From Stappia indica (GTDB lineage: Bacteria > Pseudomonadota > Alphaproteobacteria > Rhizobiales > Stappiaceae), in contig NZ_CP046908.1 of NCBI RefSeq assembly GCF_009789575.1, positions 4,369,001-4,433,000 on the forward strand: a DNA stretch of 64,000 nt, written 5' to 3'. The notes below the pieces were generated by a model. That model had not been told where the DNA came from and did no database searches. It worked only from the letters and a program-made list of their open reading frames with translations. The translations under genes were made by a program, and so were the position numbers. Each line of letters begins with the position of its first letter. Positions within the stretch are counted from its first letter, which is position 1. This document shows positions 24,312 through 33,113 of the stretch, piece by piece.

Positions 24312-25589
24312 TTACTTGCCGGCGCGAAGCCGCGCGAGGATCTCCTCGGCGACGTCCTGGCGAACCTTGCCGAGAGCCTTGAGTTCGCTCGCCACCTGGT
24401 CGATCTCGTCCCCGACCGCACCCACCAGCAGGGCGACGTTCTGGGCGTGCAGCGCCATGTGGCCCTTCTGGATGCCGGTGGTCGCCAGCGCCCGCATCGC
24501 CGCGAAGTTCTGCGCCAGGCCGATGGAGACGATGATCCGCGCCAGCTGGTCGGCGGTCTCGACGCCCAGCAGCTTGAGGCAGGCCTGCGCGGTCGGATGG
24601 ATCTTGGTGGCGCCGCCGATCAGGCCGACGGCCATCGGCATTTCCAGGATGCCGACCAGGTTGCCGTCCGCGTCCTCCTCCCAGCGCGACATCGAGCCGT
24701 AATGGCCGTTGCGCGCGACGAAGGAATGGGCGCCGGCCTCGATGGCGCGGGTGTCGTTGCCGGTGGCCAGCACTACCGCACTGACGCCGTTCATGATTCC
24801 CTTGTTGTGGGTCGCGGCGCGGTAGGGGTCCGCATCGGCGAAATGGTAGGCCGAGATCATGTCGTCGCGGACCTCTTCGCCGCCGATCTCCTCCAACGGC
24901 CACACGGCGCGGGCGCGCGCCACGCGGCGGTCGGCCAGATTGGTCAGGATCCGCAGCAGGCTGCGGGCGCCGGTCCACTCCACCAGCCGCGGCGCCAGCG
25001 CCTCGGCCATGCTGTTGACCGCGTTGGCGCCCATCGCGTCGCGCGTGTCGACGATGATGTGGACGATGGTCATCGGCCCTTCGGCCGTCTCGATCACCCG
25101 CACCTCGATGTCGCGGAAGCCGCCGCCGAACTTGACCAGCAGGGGGTCGGTCTCGTTGCAGATGGTCCGGATCTCGTCGAGCCGCTCATAGACCTTGAGG
25201 CGCACCTGCTCCGGATCGCTGGCGCCGAGCAGCTGGATCTGCGCGGCCATCACCGGGCCGGACGAGGAGGTGAAGAAGCCGCCCGTCGGCCGGCAGCGCT
25301 TGGCCGCGTTGCAGACGGCGGCGATGACGGAGGACTCCTCCGTCGCCATCGGCACCAGCACTTCGCGGCCGTCGACGATCATGTTGGTGGCGACGCCGAT
25401 CGGAATGGCGATGCTGGAGATCGCGTTTTCGACCAGCCGGTCGGCGAGCTCGATCCGCCCTTCCGCCGCCTGGGCGAGGCTGGCGATCGCCTCGTTGCCG
25501 AGGCCTGCCTTGGCGGCGACCGCCTGCAGGCGGTCGGCTGGCGTCATCTTGTGAAGACCTTCGATGCGGGAGGATCGAGCGTCGCTCAT
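24312..25589 (-). CDS. mvaA: Class II (degradative-type) hydroxymethylglutaryl-CoA reductase
   Basis: 425 residues, the size of Pseudomonas mevalonii MvaA. Visible are ENAISSIAIPIGVATNMIVDG (catalytic Glu), DTRDAMGANAVNSMAEAL (dinucleotide site), THNKGIMNGV (catalytic Lys) and the catalytic His in IQKGHMALHA. Class II enzymes mostly run in the oxidative direction, mevalonate + CoA to HMG-CoA with NAD. Being placed between a TRAP permease and HMG-CoA lyase supports use of external mevalonate as carbon source. Start ATG 25589; 25 bases separate it from dctM. Confidence 0.93.
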   Translation of the reverse strand: MSDARSSRIEGLHKMTPADRLQAVAAKAGLGNEAIASLAQAAEGRIELADRLVENAISSIAIPIGVATNMIVDGREVLVPMATEESSVIAAVCNAAKRCRPTGGFFTSSSGPVMAAQIQLLGASDPEQVRLKVYERLDEIRTICNETDPLLVKFGGGFRDIEVRVIETAEGPMTIVHIIVDTRDAMGANAVNSMAEALAPRLVEWTGARSLLRILTNLADRRVARARAVWPLEEIGGEEVRDDMISAYHFADADPYRAATHNKGIMNGVSAVVLATGNDTRAIEAGAHSFVARNGHYGSMSRWEEDADGNLVGILEMPMAVGLIGGATKIHPTAQACLKLLGVETADQLARIIVSIGLAQNFAAMRALATTGIQKGHMALHAQNVALLVGAVGDEIDQVASELKALGKVRQDVAEEILARLRAGK

Positions 25590-25614
25590 GGTCAGTCCTG
25601 TCCTGGGTGAGTTC

Positions 25615-26928
25615 TTACTGGATCATGGATCGCGGCAGCCACAGCACCAGTTCGGGGAACATGGCGCAGATCAGGATGCCGAGGGCCTGGAGGAGCATGA
25701 AAGGGATGATGGCGCGGTAGACCGTACCCATGCCGATGCCGGCCGGCAGCACCCCCTTCATGTAGAAAAGCGTGTAGCCGAAGGGCGGCGAGATATAGGC
25801 CATCTGCGCCGACACGAGAAACAGGATGCCGAACCACAGCCGGTCGAAATCGAGAAAGTCGATCACCGGCAGGAACACGGGCACGCACAGCAGGATGATG
25901 CCGATCTCGTCCAGGAACATGCCCAGGAAGAACAGGATCGCCAGCATCACCACCAGCACCACCCAGCGGTTGGTGTCGAGGTCCTGGATGAAGCCGAGCA
26001 GGAAGTCGGCGCCGCCCGTGCCGGTGAAGATCGCGACGAAGGCGCGCGCGCCGATCGTGATCCACAGGATCATCGTCGTGACCTTGACCACGTCGAGGGC
26101 GACGCCGGTCAGCAGCTCGCCGTTGAACCGCCGCTCGATCAACGCCGAGACGAAGGCGAGCGCAACGCCGACGGCAGCGGCCTCGGTCGGGGTGGCGATG
26201 CCCATGTAGATCGTGCCGAGCACGCCGACGATGATCAGCATCGGCAGGATCAGCGACTTCAGCGCGCCGATCCGCATGGCCCAGGTGATGTCGTCGCCGT
26301 CGGTCGGGCGCGGGGCGATGGACGGGTTCAGCGCCGAGCGCAGCACGATATAGCCGATATAGAGCGAGGCCAGCAGCAGGCCCGGCACCACGCCGGCAAT
26401 GAACATCTGGCCGATGGAGGCCTGCGCCGTCACCGCGTAGACGATGGTGATCACCGACGGCGGGATCAGGATGCCGAGCGTGCCGCCGGCGCAGATCGTG
26501 CCGATGGCCAGCTCCGGCTGGTAGCCGCGCTTCAGCATCGACGGCAGGGCTAGCATGCCCATGGCCGCGACGGCCGCGCCGACGATGCCGGTCATCGCGG
26601 CGATGATCGTGCAGATGGCGACGGTGCCGACGGCAAGGCCGCCCGGCAGGCGCCGCGACCAGATCTCCATCGCCTTGTAGAGGCTTTCGATCACGCCGGA
26701 GCGTTGCAGCACGCTGGCCATCATCACGTAGAGCGGGATCGCCAGCAGCGATTCCGACCGCATCGTGTCGTAGAGGTTCAGCACCGTCACGGTGAGCGCC
26801 GCCGGCCCCCACAGGACGACCGTAAAGAACAGCGCCAGCGAGCCGAGAACGAAGGCGAGCGGCAGGCCGGTGAGCAGCAGGCTCACGAGGCCGCTGAACA
26901 TCACCAGAAGGACGAGTTCGGAGCTCAC
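25615..26928 (-). CDS. dctM: TRAP transporter large permease (DctM type), mevalonate operon
   Basis: 437 residues from GTG 26928, which overlaps the DctQ stop (GTGA). About twelve spans; family motifs include IPLYVMMASVLQRSG, GGTLGILIPPSVITIVYAVTAQASIGQMFIAGVVPGLLLA, ATPTEAAAVGVALA and ISPPFGYTLFYMKG. It is the Na+-driven channel subunit moving the ligand brought by DctP. A longer reading to 27042 has an unrelated N-terminus, so GTG is the better start. Confidence 0.92.
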   Translation of the reverse strand: MSSELVLLVMFSGLVSLLLTGLPLAFVLGSLALFFTVVLWGPAALTVTVLNLYDTMRSESLLAIPLYVMMASVLQRSGVIESLYKAMEIWSRRLPGGLAVGTVAICTIIAAMTGIVGAAVAAMGMLALPSMLKRGYQPELAIGTICAGGTLGILIPPSVITIVYAVTAQASIGQMFIAGVVPGLLLASLYIGYIVLRSALNPSIAPRPTDGDDITWAMRIGALKSLILPMLIIVGVLGTIYMGIATPTEAAAVGVALAFVSALIERRFNGELLTGVALDVVKVTTMILWITIGARAFVAIFTGTGGADFLLGFIQDLDTNRWVVLVVMLAILFFLGMFLDEIGIILLCVPVFLPVIDFLDFDRLWFGILFLVSAQMAYISPPFGYTLFYMKGVLPAGIGMGTVYRAIIPFMLLQALGILICAMFPELVLWLPRSMIQ

Positions 26929-27437
26929 GGGCGGGCCTCCTTGGCGGTGGCCGCGGGCGGTGTGCGCAGTGCCATGGCTGCTTCCACGAGCGCCTGGGCG
27001 AACAGCATCAGGAAGGCGAAGGGCACGATGAACTTGATCCACCAGATCGGCGGGTTCCAGGCCGAGAAGCTGGTCTCGCCGAGCTGGAAGGCGTTGACCG
27101 CGAGCGGCCAGCTGACCCAGCCGAGGACGGCGGCGAAGACGGCGATCACCAGGAAGCCAAAGATTTCAAGAGCCTGCCGGGTGCGCGCGGAGGCGCGCTC
27201 GGAGACGATGTCGACGGCGACATGCCCGCGCAGGTGCAACAGGTACGGCCCGGCCAGCATGAAATGCGGCCCGAACAGGAGCGTGCTCGCCTCCATCGCC
27301 CAGACGGTCGGGGCGTTGAAGGCGTAGCGGGCCACCACCTCGTAAAGCAGCATCGGCACCACGGCGAAGATCGCGAGTGCGGCAATGCCGAAGAGGATCC
27401 GGTTGAGCCCGGTGACGACGTTGAAGAGTGGGGTCAT
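26925..27437 (-). CDS. dctQ: TRAP transporter small permease (DctQ type), mevalonate operon
   Basis: 170 residues and four membrane spans. The block MLLYEVVARYAFNAPTVWAMEASTLLFGPHFMLAGPYLLHLRGHVAVDI is a typical DctQ pattern, with the RYxFN segment after TM1 and HVxVD loop after TM2-3. It holds DctM in a complex in the inner membrane. It lies 98 bases after dctP. Confidence 0.9.
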   Translation of the reverse strand: MTPLFNVVTGLNRILFGIAALAIFAVVPMLLYEVVARYAFNAPTVWAMEASTLLFGPHFMLAGPYLLHLRGHVAVDIVSERASARTRQALEIFGFLVIAVFAAVLGWVSWPLAVNAFQLGETSFSAWNPPIWWIKFIVPFAFLMLFAQALVEAAMALRTPPAATAKEARP

Positions 27438-27535
27438 GAAGAAAGCCTGCTGTCGGTGACCGTCTGCTGTGGGTCAGGCAGGACGCAGCAAAACGGCGGG
27501 CGACGCAAGCGCGCCGCCCGCCCGGGAGCAAGGGC

Positions 27536-28567
27536 TCAGAGAAGCCCAAGAGACTGCATGAACGCGGTCTGGCTCTCGACGATCCGGGTGGCGAGCGCGT
27601 CGCCCTTGGTCGCCTTGTTCCAGGATGCCACTGCCTTGCTGCGCGCTTGCGCGATGTCGGCCGGGTCGAGCTGGATGATCTCGACACCCTGCTCGCGATA
27701 CTTGTCGAGGACGATCGTGTCCTGGACGATGATGCGCTGGCGCAGCGAACCGGAGATCTCGCGGGCCGCGACCGCAAGGGCTGCCTTGAACGAGGCCGGC
27801 AGCGCGTCGTAGGCGGCCGTGTTGGCCACATAGCTGGTGGCGGTGGTCGGCTGGTGCACGCCCGGCAGGATGATGAACTTGGCCACTTCGCCGAGACCCG
27901 CCTCGAAGTTGGCGGTCAGGTCGCCGCGGTCGGCAAAGTCGATCAGGCCCTTTTCCAGGCCCGAATAGACGTCGGCGGTCGCCATCGGCGTCACGGCAAC
28001 GCCGAGATCGCCCATCACCGCGGAGGCGAGGCCGACGAAACGACCCTTCTTGCCGGCCATGTCGGCAATGCTCTCGATCTTGACGGTCGAGTGCATCGGC
28101 TCTTCGCCGTAGACGGTCGGGGCGATGTAGAACAGGCCCGCCTTGCCGTAGGCTTCGCGCGCCATGTCGAGGCCGCCGAGCTCGTAGAACCACGCCTCGT
28201 ACTGGTCCGGGTTCGGGAAGCCGAAGGGAATGGTCGAGGTGAAGGCGAAGGACGGGATCTTGCCGGCCTCGTAGCCGTCGAAGGTCTTCATCATCTGGAA
28301 GGCGCCGCTGCGCACGGCATCGAACGCCTGCGCCGCCGGGACCAGCTGGCCGGCCGAGAACAGCTTGATGTCGAACTTGCCGTCGGTCAGCTCCGCAACG
28401 CGGGCGACGAAGGCCTTCTCGAACTCGAACGGCGTGGTGCCGCCGTCCCACAGCGCCTGCATGCGCCACTCGACGGCTTCCTGCGCGCGGGCGACCGCAG
28501 GCATGGCAAGCACGCCGCCGCCAATGGCGGAAGCGGCCAGGAAACGGCGTCTGGAAACATCCTTCAT
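27536..28567 (-). CDS. dctP: TRAP transporter substrate-binding protein (DctP type), mevalonate operon
   Basis: 343 residues from ATG 28567, chosen because GGGAGG sits six bases before it. The N-terminus SRRRFLAASAIGGGVLAMPAVARA is a twin-arginine (Tat) signal. The mature part is a DctP fold: WRMQALWDGGTTPFEFEKAFVARVAELTDGKFDIKLFSAGQLVPAAQAFDAVRSGAFQM, then the family's ATADVYSGLEKGLIDFAD and the usual Arg in the binding cleft. Carried with mvaA and mvaB, its ligand is most likely mevalonate (inference). Confidence 0.9.
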   Translation of the reverse strand: MKDVSRRRFLAASAIGGGVLAMPAVARAQEAVEWRMQALWDGGTTPFEFEKAFVARVAELTDGKFDIKLFSAGQLVPAAQAFDAVRSGAFQMMKTFDGYEAGKIPSFAFTSTIPFGFPNPDQYEAWFYELGGLDMAREAYGKAGLFYIAPTVYGEEPMHSTVKIESIADMAGKKGRFVGLASAVMGDLGVAVTPMATADVYSGLEKGLIDFADRGDLTANFEAGLGEVAKFIILPGVHQPTTATSYVANTAAYDALPASFKAALAVAAREISGSLRQRIIVQDTIVLDKYREQGVEIIQLDPADIAQARSKAVASWNKATKGDALATRIVESQTAFMQSLGLL

Positions 28568-28604
28568 GTGCATCCTCCCGGATAGTCGGTTTGTTATGTC
28601 CGCA

Positions 28605-28689
28605 AACTGTCCTAAGAATGACTGGGACAATCAAGGGACAGTTCCTGTCAAATTTGCGATGACTGTCCCAATGAATGGACTGGGACAAT
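28605..28689. promoter_or_regulatory. Repeated ACTGGGACA/TGTCCCAGT-type operators between dctP and mocR
   Basis: GACTGGGACAAT occurs twice in direct order (28620-28631 and 28678-28689). Inverted or half copies are AACTGTCC (28605-28612), GGGACAGT (28635-28642) and GACTGTCCCA (28661-28670). They fill the short gap between the divergent dctP operon and MocR gene; the last copy ends 16 bases before the MocR start. Direct plus inverted half-sites in such a gap is the pattern expected for MocR regulators. Confidence 0.7.
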
Positions 28690-28705
28690 ATTCAGGAAAC
28701 GCGGC

Positions 28706-30106
28706 ATGCCAAGGCTTTCGAGAGCAGACACGATCGTCCAGCATGTCAGCGGGTTGCTGTCCGCCGGCGCCTACAAGGCGGGCGAGCGGCTGCCGTCCGT
28801 GCGCCAGGCCGCGCGCGAGCACGGCGTTTCCAAGAACACCATGGCCGAGGCTTATGACCGGCTGGTGGCGCGGGGCCTGCTCGAATCCCGGGCCGGCTCC
28901 GGATATTACGTCGCCCAGTTCCAGCCGCCGCGCCAGGTGCCGCCGGCCGCCCATGTGGCCGCCGCCGTCGACGTGGTCTCCCTGCTGCGCGAACAGCTCG
29001 ACCAGCATTACGAGGTGCGCCCCGGCGATGGCCGCCCGCCGCCCTTCTGGATGGAGGGCTCGGAGCTCAAGCGCTATTTCTCGGTGTTCAAGGCGGCGGG
29101 CCCCGTCTCCGTCGACTTCGGCTACGGCAGTTCCTGGGGCTATGCGCCCTTGCGCGAGCGCCTGCGCGTCCTGCTGATGGAGCGGGCCATCGCGGTGCAG
29201 CCGGACGGATTGCTGCTCACCCACGGGGTCAATCACGGCGTCGACCTGATCATCCGCCACCTGATCGAGCCCGGCGACACGGTGTTCGTCGACGATCCCG
29301 GCTACTATCCGCTGTTCGGCAAGCTGACGCTGGCCAAGGCGAAGATGGTCGGCATCCGCCGCCTGCACGACGGCCCGGACCTCGATGACCTTGCCGCCAA
29401 GCTCGCGATCCACCGGCCGAAGATCTTCTTCACCCAGTCGCTGGCCCACAATCCGACCGGCGGCTCGCTGTCGCCGGCGGTGGCCTTCGGGCTGATGCGG
29501 CTTGCCGAGCGCTGGGGCTTCCTGCTGGTGGAAAACGACGTGCTCGGCGACATCCTGCCGGCGACGCTGCCGCGTCTTGCCGCGCTCGACCAGCTCAACC
29601 GGGTGCTCTATGTCGGCACCTTTTCCAAGACCCTGTCGGCGAGCCTGCGCTGCGGCTTCGTCGCCGGGCACCCGTCGATCATCTCCTCGCTCGGCAATCT
29701 CAAGATGCTGACGACGGTCGCAACCTCCGACTATGTCGAGCGATTCGTCTTCAAGCTGATCCAGGACGGCCACTATCTGCGGCACCTGCGCCGGCTGCGG
29801 GCGCGGGTGGAGGAGGCACACAAGGCCTCGCTCGACCAGATGGAGGCGCTGGGGCTGACGGTGCGCGCCAGCGTCACGCCGGGCTTCTACCTGTGGACGG
29901 AGTTTCCCGACGGCATCGACGAGCTGGAGCTCTGCCGCAAGGCGGCCGAACGCAGCATCTTTCTGGCGCCGGGCAGCGTCTTCACGCCCGACCGTTCGGC
30001 GCCCGAGCGCACAGGGCGCGGCCGCGCGGCGATCCGCATCAACGTCGCCTACGGCACCAATCCGCGCTTCATCGAGTTCCTGCGCGACATCATGGCCGGG
30101 CGCTGA
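28706..30106 (+). CDS. MocR family (GntR-HTH/aminotransferase) transcriptional regulator
   Basis: 466 residues. Residues 1-75 are a GntR winged helix (GAYKAGERLPSVRQAAREHGVSKNTMAEAYDRLVARGLLESRAGSGYYV). After a linker comes a class I aminotransferase-like domain with the PLP Lys in YVGTFSKTLSASLRCGFVAG. It is divergent from the mevalonate operon and surrounded by its likely operators, so it probably controls that operon in response to an amino compound or PLP adduct. Its 3' end overlaps the convergent aroE-like gene by 17 bases. Confidence 0.9.
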   Translation: MPRLSRADTIVQHVSGLLSAGAYKAGERLPSVRQAAREHGVSKNTMAEAYDRLVARGLLESRAGSGYYVAQFQPPRQVPPAAHVAAAVDVVSLLREQLDQHYEVRPGDGRPPPFWMEGSELKRYFSVFKAAGPVSVDFGYGSSWGYAPLRERLRVLLMERAIAVQPDGLLLTHGVNHGVDLIIRHLIEPGDTVFVDDPGYYPLFGKLTLAKAKMVGIRRLHDGPDLDDLAAKLAIHRPKIFFTQSLAHNPTGGSLSPAVAFGLMRLAERWGFLLVENDVLGDILPATLPRLAALDQLNRVLYVGTFSKTLSASLRCGFVAGHPSIISSLGNLKMLTTVATSDYVERFVFKLIQDGHYLRHLRRLRARVEEAHKASLDQMEALGLTVRASVTPGFYLWTEFPDGIDELELCRKAAERSIFLAPGSVFTPDRSAPERTGRGRAAIRINVAYGTNPRFIEFLRDIMAGR

Positions 30107-30953
30107 GCATCGCGGGCGCGTCGTCCTGCGCGGCGAGTGCCGTACGCAGGGCCCTCGGGTCGACTTCGGCGCCGGTGAAATGGCGGAACGCGTCGATGCC
30201 CTGGTGGAAGAACAGCTCGTAGCCGCTGACGATCGTCGCACCGGCCGCTTCCGCGCCCCTCAGGAAGTCCGTGTCGATGGGCGTGTAGACCGCGTCGAAC
30301 GCCCAGGATGAACCACGCATCAGCCCGGTATCGATGGGGCTGCCCGGATTGCCGACCATGCCCACGGGCGTGCAGTTGAGGAAGCCGTCCGCTCCCTCTG
30401 CCGCCTCTTCCGCCGTCTCCGCATGGCGTGCTCCGGGCAGGATGCCGCCGTCCTGCAGGGCGCGGGCAAGGGCTGCCGCGCGGGCCGTGTCCCGGTCGAA
30501 GATCCGCAGGTCCCCGGCGCCCAGCGTGGAGAGCGCGAAGGCGATGGCCTTGCCCACCCCGCCGGCGCCGATCATCGCGACGCGGCCGGGAGAGGCGGCT
30601 CCGAACCCGGCGCGAAAGGCCGAGATGAAGCCGGAATGGTCCGTATTGTGCCCTTCCGGCCGGCCGGGGCCGAACAGCACCGTGTTGCAGGCGCCGATGG
30701 CGCGGATGCGGGCGTCGGGCACGGCGAGCTGCGCCACCACCTGCTCCTTGTAGGGGTAGGTGATGTTGATGCCCCGGTAGCCCTCCTCGGCGCAGCGCCG
30801 GAAGACCTCGTCGAAGGACAGCCCGAGATCGCGGGGAATCAGCCTCTCATAGGTCACATCGAGCCCGCAGAGCCGCCCGGCCTCCACATGCAGGCGGGGC
30901 GAGTGCGAGCGGGCGATGTTGTCGCCGATGAGGCCGAGCCTGATGACGGCCAT
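30090..30953 (-). CDS. Shikimate/quinate 5-dehydrogenase-like protein
   Basis: 287 residues from ATG 30953 (AGAGGGAAG at good distance). AroE family features: GDNIARSHSPRLH substrate loop, catalytic Lys in NITYPYKEQV, GHNTDHSGF with catalytic Asp, the NADP loop GAGGVGKAIAF, and GYELFFHQGIDAFRHFTG. It oxidises or makes shikimate/quinate-type acids. Neighbouring GntR, TRAP and type II dehydroquinase-like genes suggest catabolism of an imported ring acid rather than aromatic biosynthesis. Separate from the housekeeping copy, which is not in this window. Confidence 0.85.
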   Translation of the reverse strand: MAVIRLGLIGDNIARSHSPRLHVEAGRLCGLDVTYERLIPRDLGLSFDEVFRRCAEEGYRGINITYPYKEQVVAQLAVPDARIRAIGACNTVLFGPGRPEGHNTDHSGFISAFRAGFGAASPGRVAMIGAGGVGKAIAFALSTLGAGDLRIFDRDTARAAALARALQDGGILPGARHAETAEEAAEGADGFLNCTPVGMVGNPGSPIDTGLMRGSSWAFDAVYTPIDTDFLRGAEAAGATIVSGYELFFHQGIDAFRHFTGAEVDPRALRTALAAQDDAPAMLSARP

Positions 30954-31041
30954 GATGCTTCCCTCTGGCACAGTCCGTGACGAATGGCCGGAGGGTAGTC
31001 GCTGACGAGCGAGCTATCAACGAGTGTTTTTTGTTTTATCC

Positions 31042-31054
31042 GATATTTTCGATT
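31042..31054 (-). promoter_or_regulatory. Candidate GntR operator, copy upstream of the AroE-like gene
   Basis: On the minus strand this reads AATCGAAAATATC, an A/T-rich 13-mer repeated exactly at 31916-31928. It lies about 90 bases before the AroE-like start and just after the GntR stop, in an A/T-rich pocket unlike its surroundings. Confidence 0.55.
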
Positions 31055-31067
31055 TTGTGTGTTGAGT

Positions 31068-31754
31068 CTATCGGATCGTTCCGGTCGCCAGGGCATGTTC
31101 GACGCCGCCTTCCACATGGCGAATGAGCACCGCGCGGGCCTGATCGGCATCGCGGGAAATGGCGCATTCGCGCAGGATCCGGTGCTCCTCGGCGGCGATC
31201 TCGCCGCGGAAGGAGAGGGCGATCATCTGGTAGCGCAGGTATTTGTCGAAGACGCCGGCATGGGTCTCCATCAAGACGGCCGAGCCGCAGGCGGAGATCA
31301 GCGCCTGGTGGAACTCCCAGTCGTAGCGCTTCCAGACCTCGGTCTGGCTGCGGTCTCCGCCCTGCATCCGCTGCTCCAGCGTCGCCAGCTTGTGATGGGC
31401 CGCGACCACCCGGCCTTCCCATTCCATGTCGCCTCCGGCGAAGGACAGCACCAGCGCATGGCTCTCCAGAAGCAGGCGCAACTCCGCGATCTGCTTGAGG
31501 TTTTCGACCGAGACCGGGGCGACTTCGAACCCCCGCTGGCCCTCCGCGATGACGAGGCTTTCCGAGGACAGGCGGTTCAGGATCTCGCGCAGGGTGCTGA
31601 TGCTGGCGCCATAGGCGTCGCGCAGCCGGTCGAGCTTGAGCTTCTGGCCCGGAGCCAGCCGGCCGAAGATGATGTCGGTGCGGATCCGGCGATAGGCATT
31701 CTCGCCGATCGTCTGGGTCTGGTCGCCGTCTGCGGCGGAAGCGTCGTGTTTCAT
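31068..31754 (-). CDS. GntR family (FadR/FCD subfamily) transcriptional regulator
   Basis: 228 residues from ATG 31754; the frame extends to a TTG at 31829 but without family similarity. The winged-helix part reads AYRRIRTDIIFGRLAPGQKLKLDRLRDAYGASISTLREILNRLSSESLV; the C-terminal FCD domain is all-helical with DWEFHQALISACGS and a late HRILRECAISRDADQARAVLIRHVEGG, whose Asp/His residues bind a metal or acid ligand. It sits between the AroE-like gene and the TRAP/AroQ-like operon and probably represses both. Confidence 0.9.
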   Translation of the reverse strand: MKHDASAADGDQTQTIGENAYRRIRTDIIFGRLAPGQKLKLDRLRDAYGASISTLREILNRLSSESLVIAEGQRGFEVAPVSVENLKQIAELRLLLESHALVLSFAGGDMEWEGRVVAAHHKLATLEQRMQGGDRSQTEVWKRYDWEFHQALISACGSAVLMETHAGVFDKYLRYQMIALSFRGEIAAEEHRILRECAISRDADQARAVLIRHVEGGVEHALATGTIR

Positions 31755-31915
31755 AGGATCGTGATAATGTCGGATCGTCCGCAAGGCAACGCGGTTGCCG
31801 TCGGAGGCGATGGAAGCCTCGGGCCTCAAGGCGTAAGGGAGCGGGAATCTGCGGTTCCGTGCAGCGTCGTCGGGGCGGGGAAACGCGGGCTGACGGTCGT
31901 TTCAGGAAATGATGT

Positions 31916-31928
31916 AATCGAAAATATC
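31916..31928 (+). promoter_or_regulatory. Candidate GntR operator, copy upstream of the TRAP operon
   Basis: AATCGAAAATATC on the plus strand, followed by ATATATTTTTATGATC, giving an A/T-rich island between the divergent GntR and dctP genes. The same 13-mer is found on the minus strand at 31042-31054. A FadR-type repressor is coded between the two copies. Confidence 0.6.
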
Positions 31929-32039
31929 ATATATTTTTATGATCACCTATTGATGCGAAGTCCCTCTAGTGGCATGACTCCTCTACGACGGGCCGGCGAC
32001 GCGGGCCTCCGTCAACGAAAATGGCTTGGGAGGAGTGCC

Positions 32040-33026
32040 ATGTTCACTTTGACACGACGGTCGCTGATCGCGGCCGGCACTGCGCTGGCGATTGCCGGGT
32101 TTGCCACCACGGCGATGGCCCAGGACACGGTCCAGCTTCGCTTTTCCGCCGTCTTCTCGGACCAGGACATCCGGGCCGGGATGATGCAGCGCTTCGCCGA
32201 AGGTATTGGCGATGGTTTCGACTACCAGGGCTATTACGGCGGTACGCTGTTCAAGCAGGGCACCGAGCTCGTCGCCCTGCAGCGCGGCAACCTGGAGATG
32301 GGCAACATCGCCCCGCAGGACATTTCCAACCAGATCCCCGAATGGTCGGCGCTGACCTCGGCCTACCTCTTCCGCGACGCGGATCACCTGCGGACCTTCT
32401 TCGCCAGCGATGTCGGCAAGGAGATGTCGCAGATGGTCGAGGACCGGCTGAAGGTGAAGATCCTCGGCCCGACCTATTTCGGCTCGCGGCAGGTCGGCCT
32501 GCGCGTCGACAAGAAGATCGAGACGCCCGCCGACATGGCCGGCATCAAGCTGCGCATGCCCGGCGGCGATGCCTGGCAGTTCCTGGGGCAGGCGCTCGGC
32601 GCCAACCCGACGCCGATGGCCTATGCCGAGGTCTATACGGGCCTGCAGACCGGCGCCATCGACGGCCAGGACAACCCGCTGCCGAACGTCCAGAACATGA
32701 AGTTCTACGAGGTGATGTCGCAGATCGTCCTGACCTCGCATCTGGTCGGCTACGACCTGCTGACGATCTCGCTCGATACCTGGAATGCCCTCTCGCCCGA
32801 ACAGCAGGCGAAGGTGCAGGAAGCGGCCGACGCAGCGATCACCTGGAGCACGCTCGAGCACATCAAGCGCGAGGAGGAGCTTGCGGTCTTCTTCAAGGAG
32901 CAGGGCCTGCAGATCTACAAGCCCGACGTCGATGCCTTCCGCAGCCATGCGCAGAAGATGTATCTGGAATCGGACCTGGCGAAGGACTGGCCCGAGGGCC
33001 TGATCGATCGTATCAACGCACTTTGA
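32040..33026 (+). CDS. dctP: TRAP transporter substrate-binding protein (DctP type), quinate/shikimate-type operon
   Basis: 328 residues; ATG 32040 follows AGGAG. A signal peptide (LTRRSLIAAGTALAIAGFATTAMAQ) carries a twin Arg. The mature part has the DctP layout: TLFKQGTELVALQRGNLEMGNIAPQDIS, MAGIKLRMPGGDAWQFLGQALGANPTPMAYAEVYTGLQTGAIDGQDNPLPN (binding Arg and the Q-T-G-A-I-D-G-Q-D/E block). It binds an organic acid; context points to quinate, shikimate or dehydroshikimate. Leads the operon dctP-dctQ-dctM-aroQ-like. Confidence 0.92.
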   Translation: MFTLTRRSLIAAGTALAIAGFATTAMAQDTVQLRFSAVFSDQDIRAGMMQRFAEGIGDGFDYQGYYGGTLFKQGTELVALQRGNLEMGNIAPQDISNQIPEWSALTSAYLFRDADHLRTFFASDVGKEMSQMVEDRLKVKILGPTYFGSRQVGLRVDKKIETPADMAGIKLRMPGGDAWQFLGQALGANPTPMAYAEVYTGLQTGAIDGQDNPLPNVQNMKFYEVMSQIVLTSHLVGYDLLTISLDTWNALSPEQQAKVQEAADAAITWSTLEHIKREEELAVFFKEQGLQIYKPDVDAFRSHAQKMYLESDLAKDWPEGLIDRINAL

Positions 33027-33113
33027 CCGGTGCTGCGGGGGAGGGCGCGTGTCCTCCTCCGCTTGTCTGCCGCGCCGTTGACGACCCTTGCCCCGAACGC
33101 TCCGGAGGCCCGC

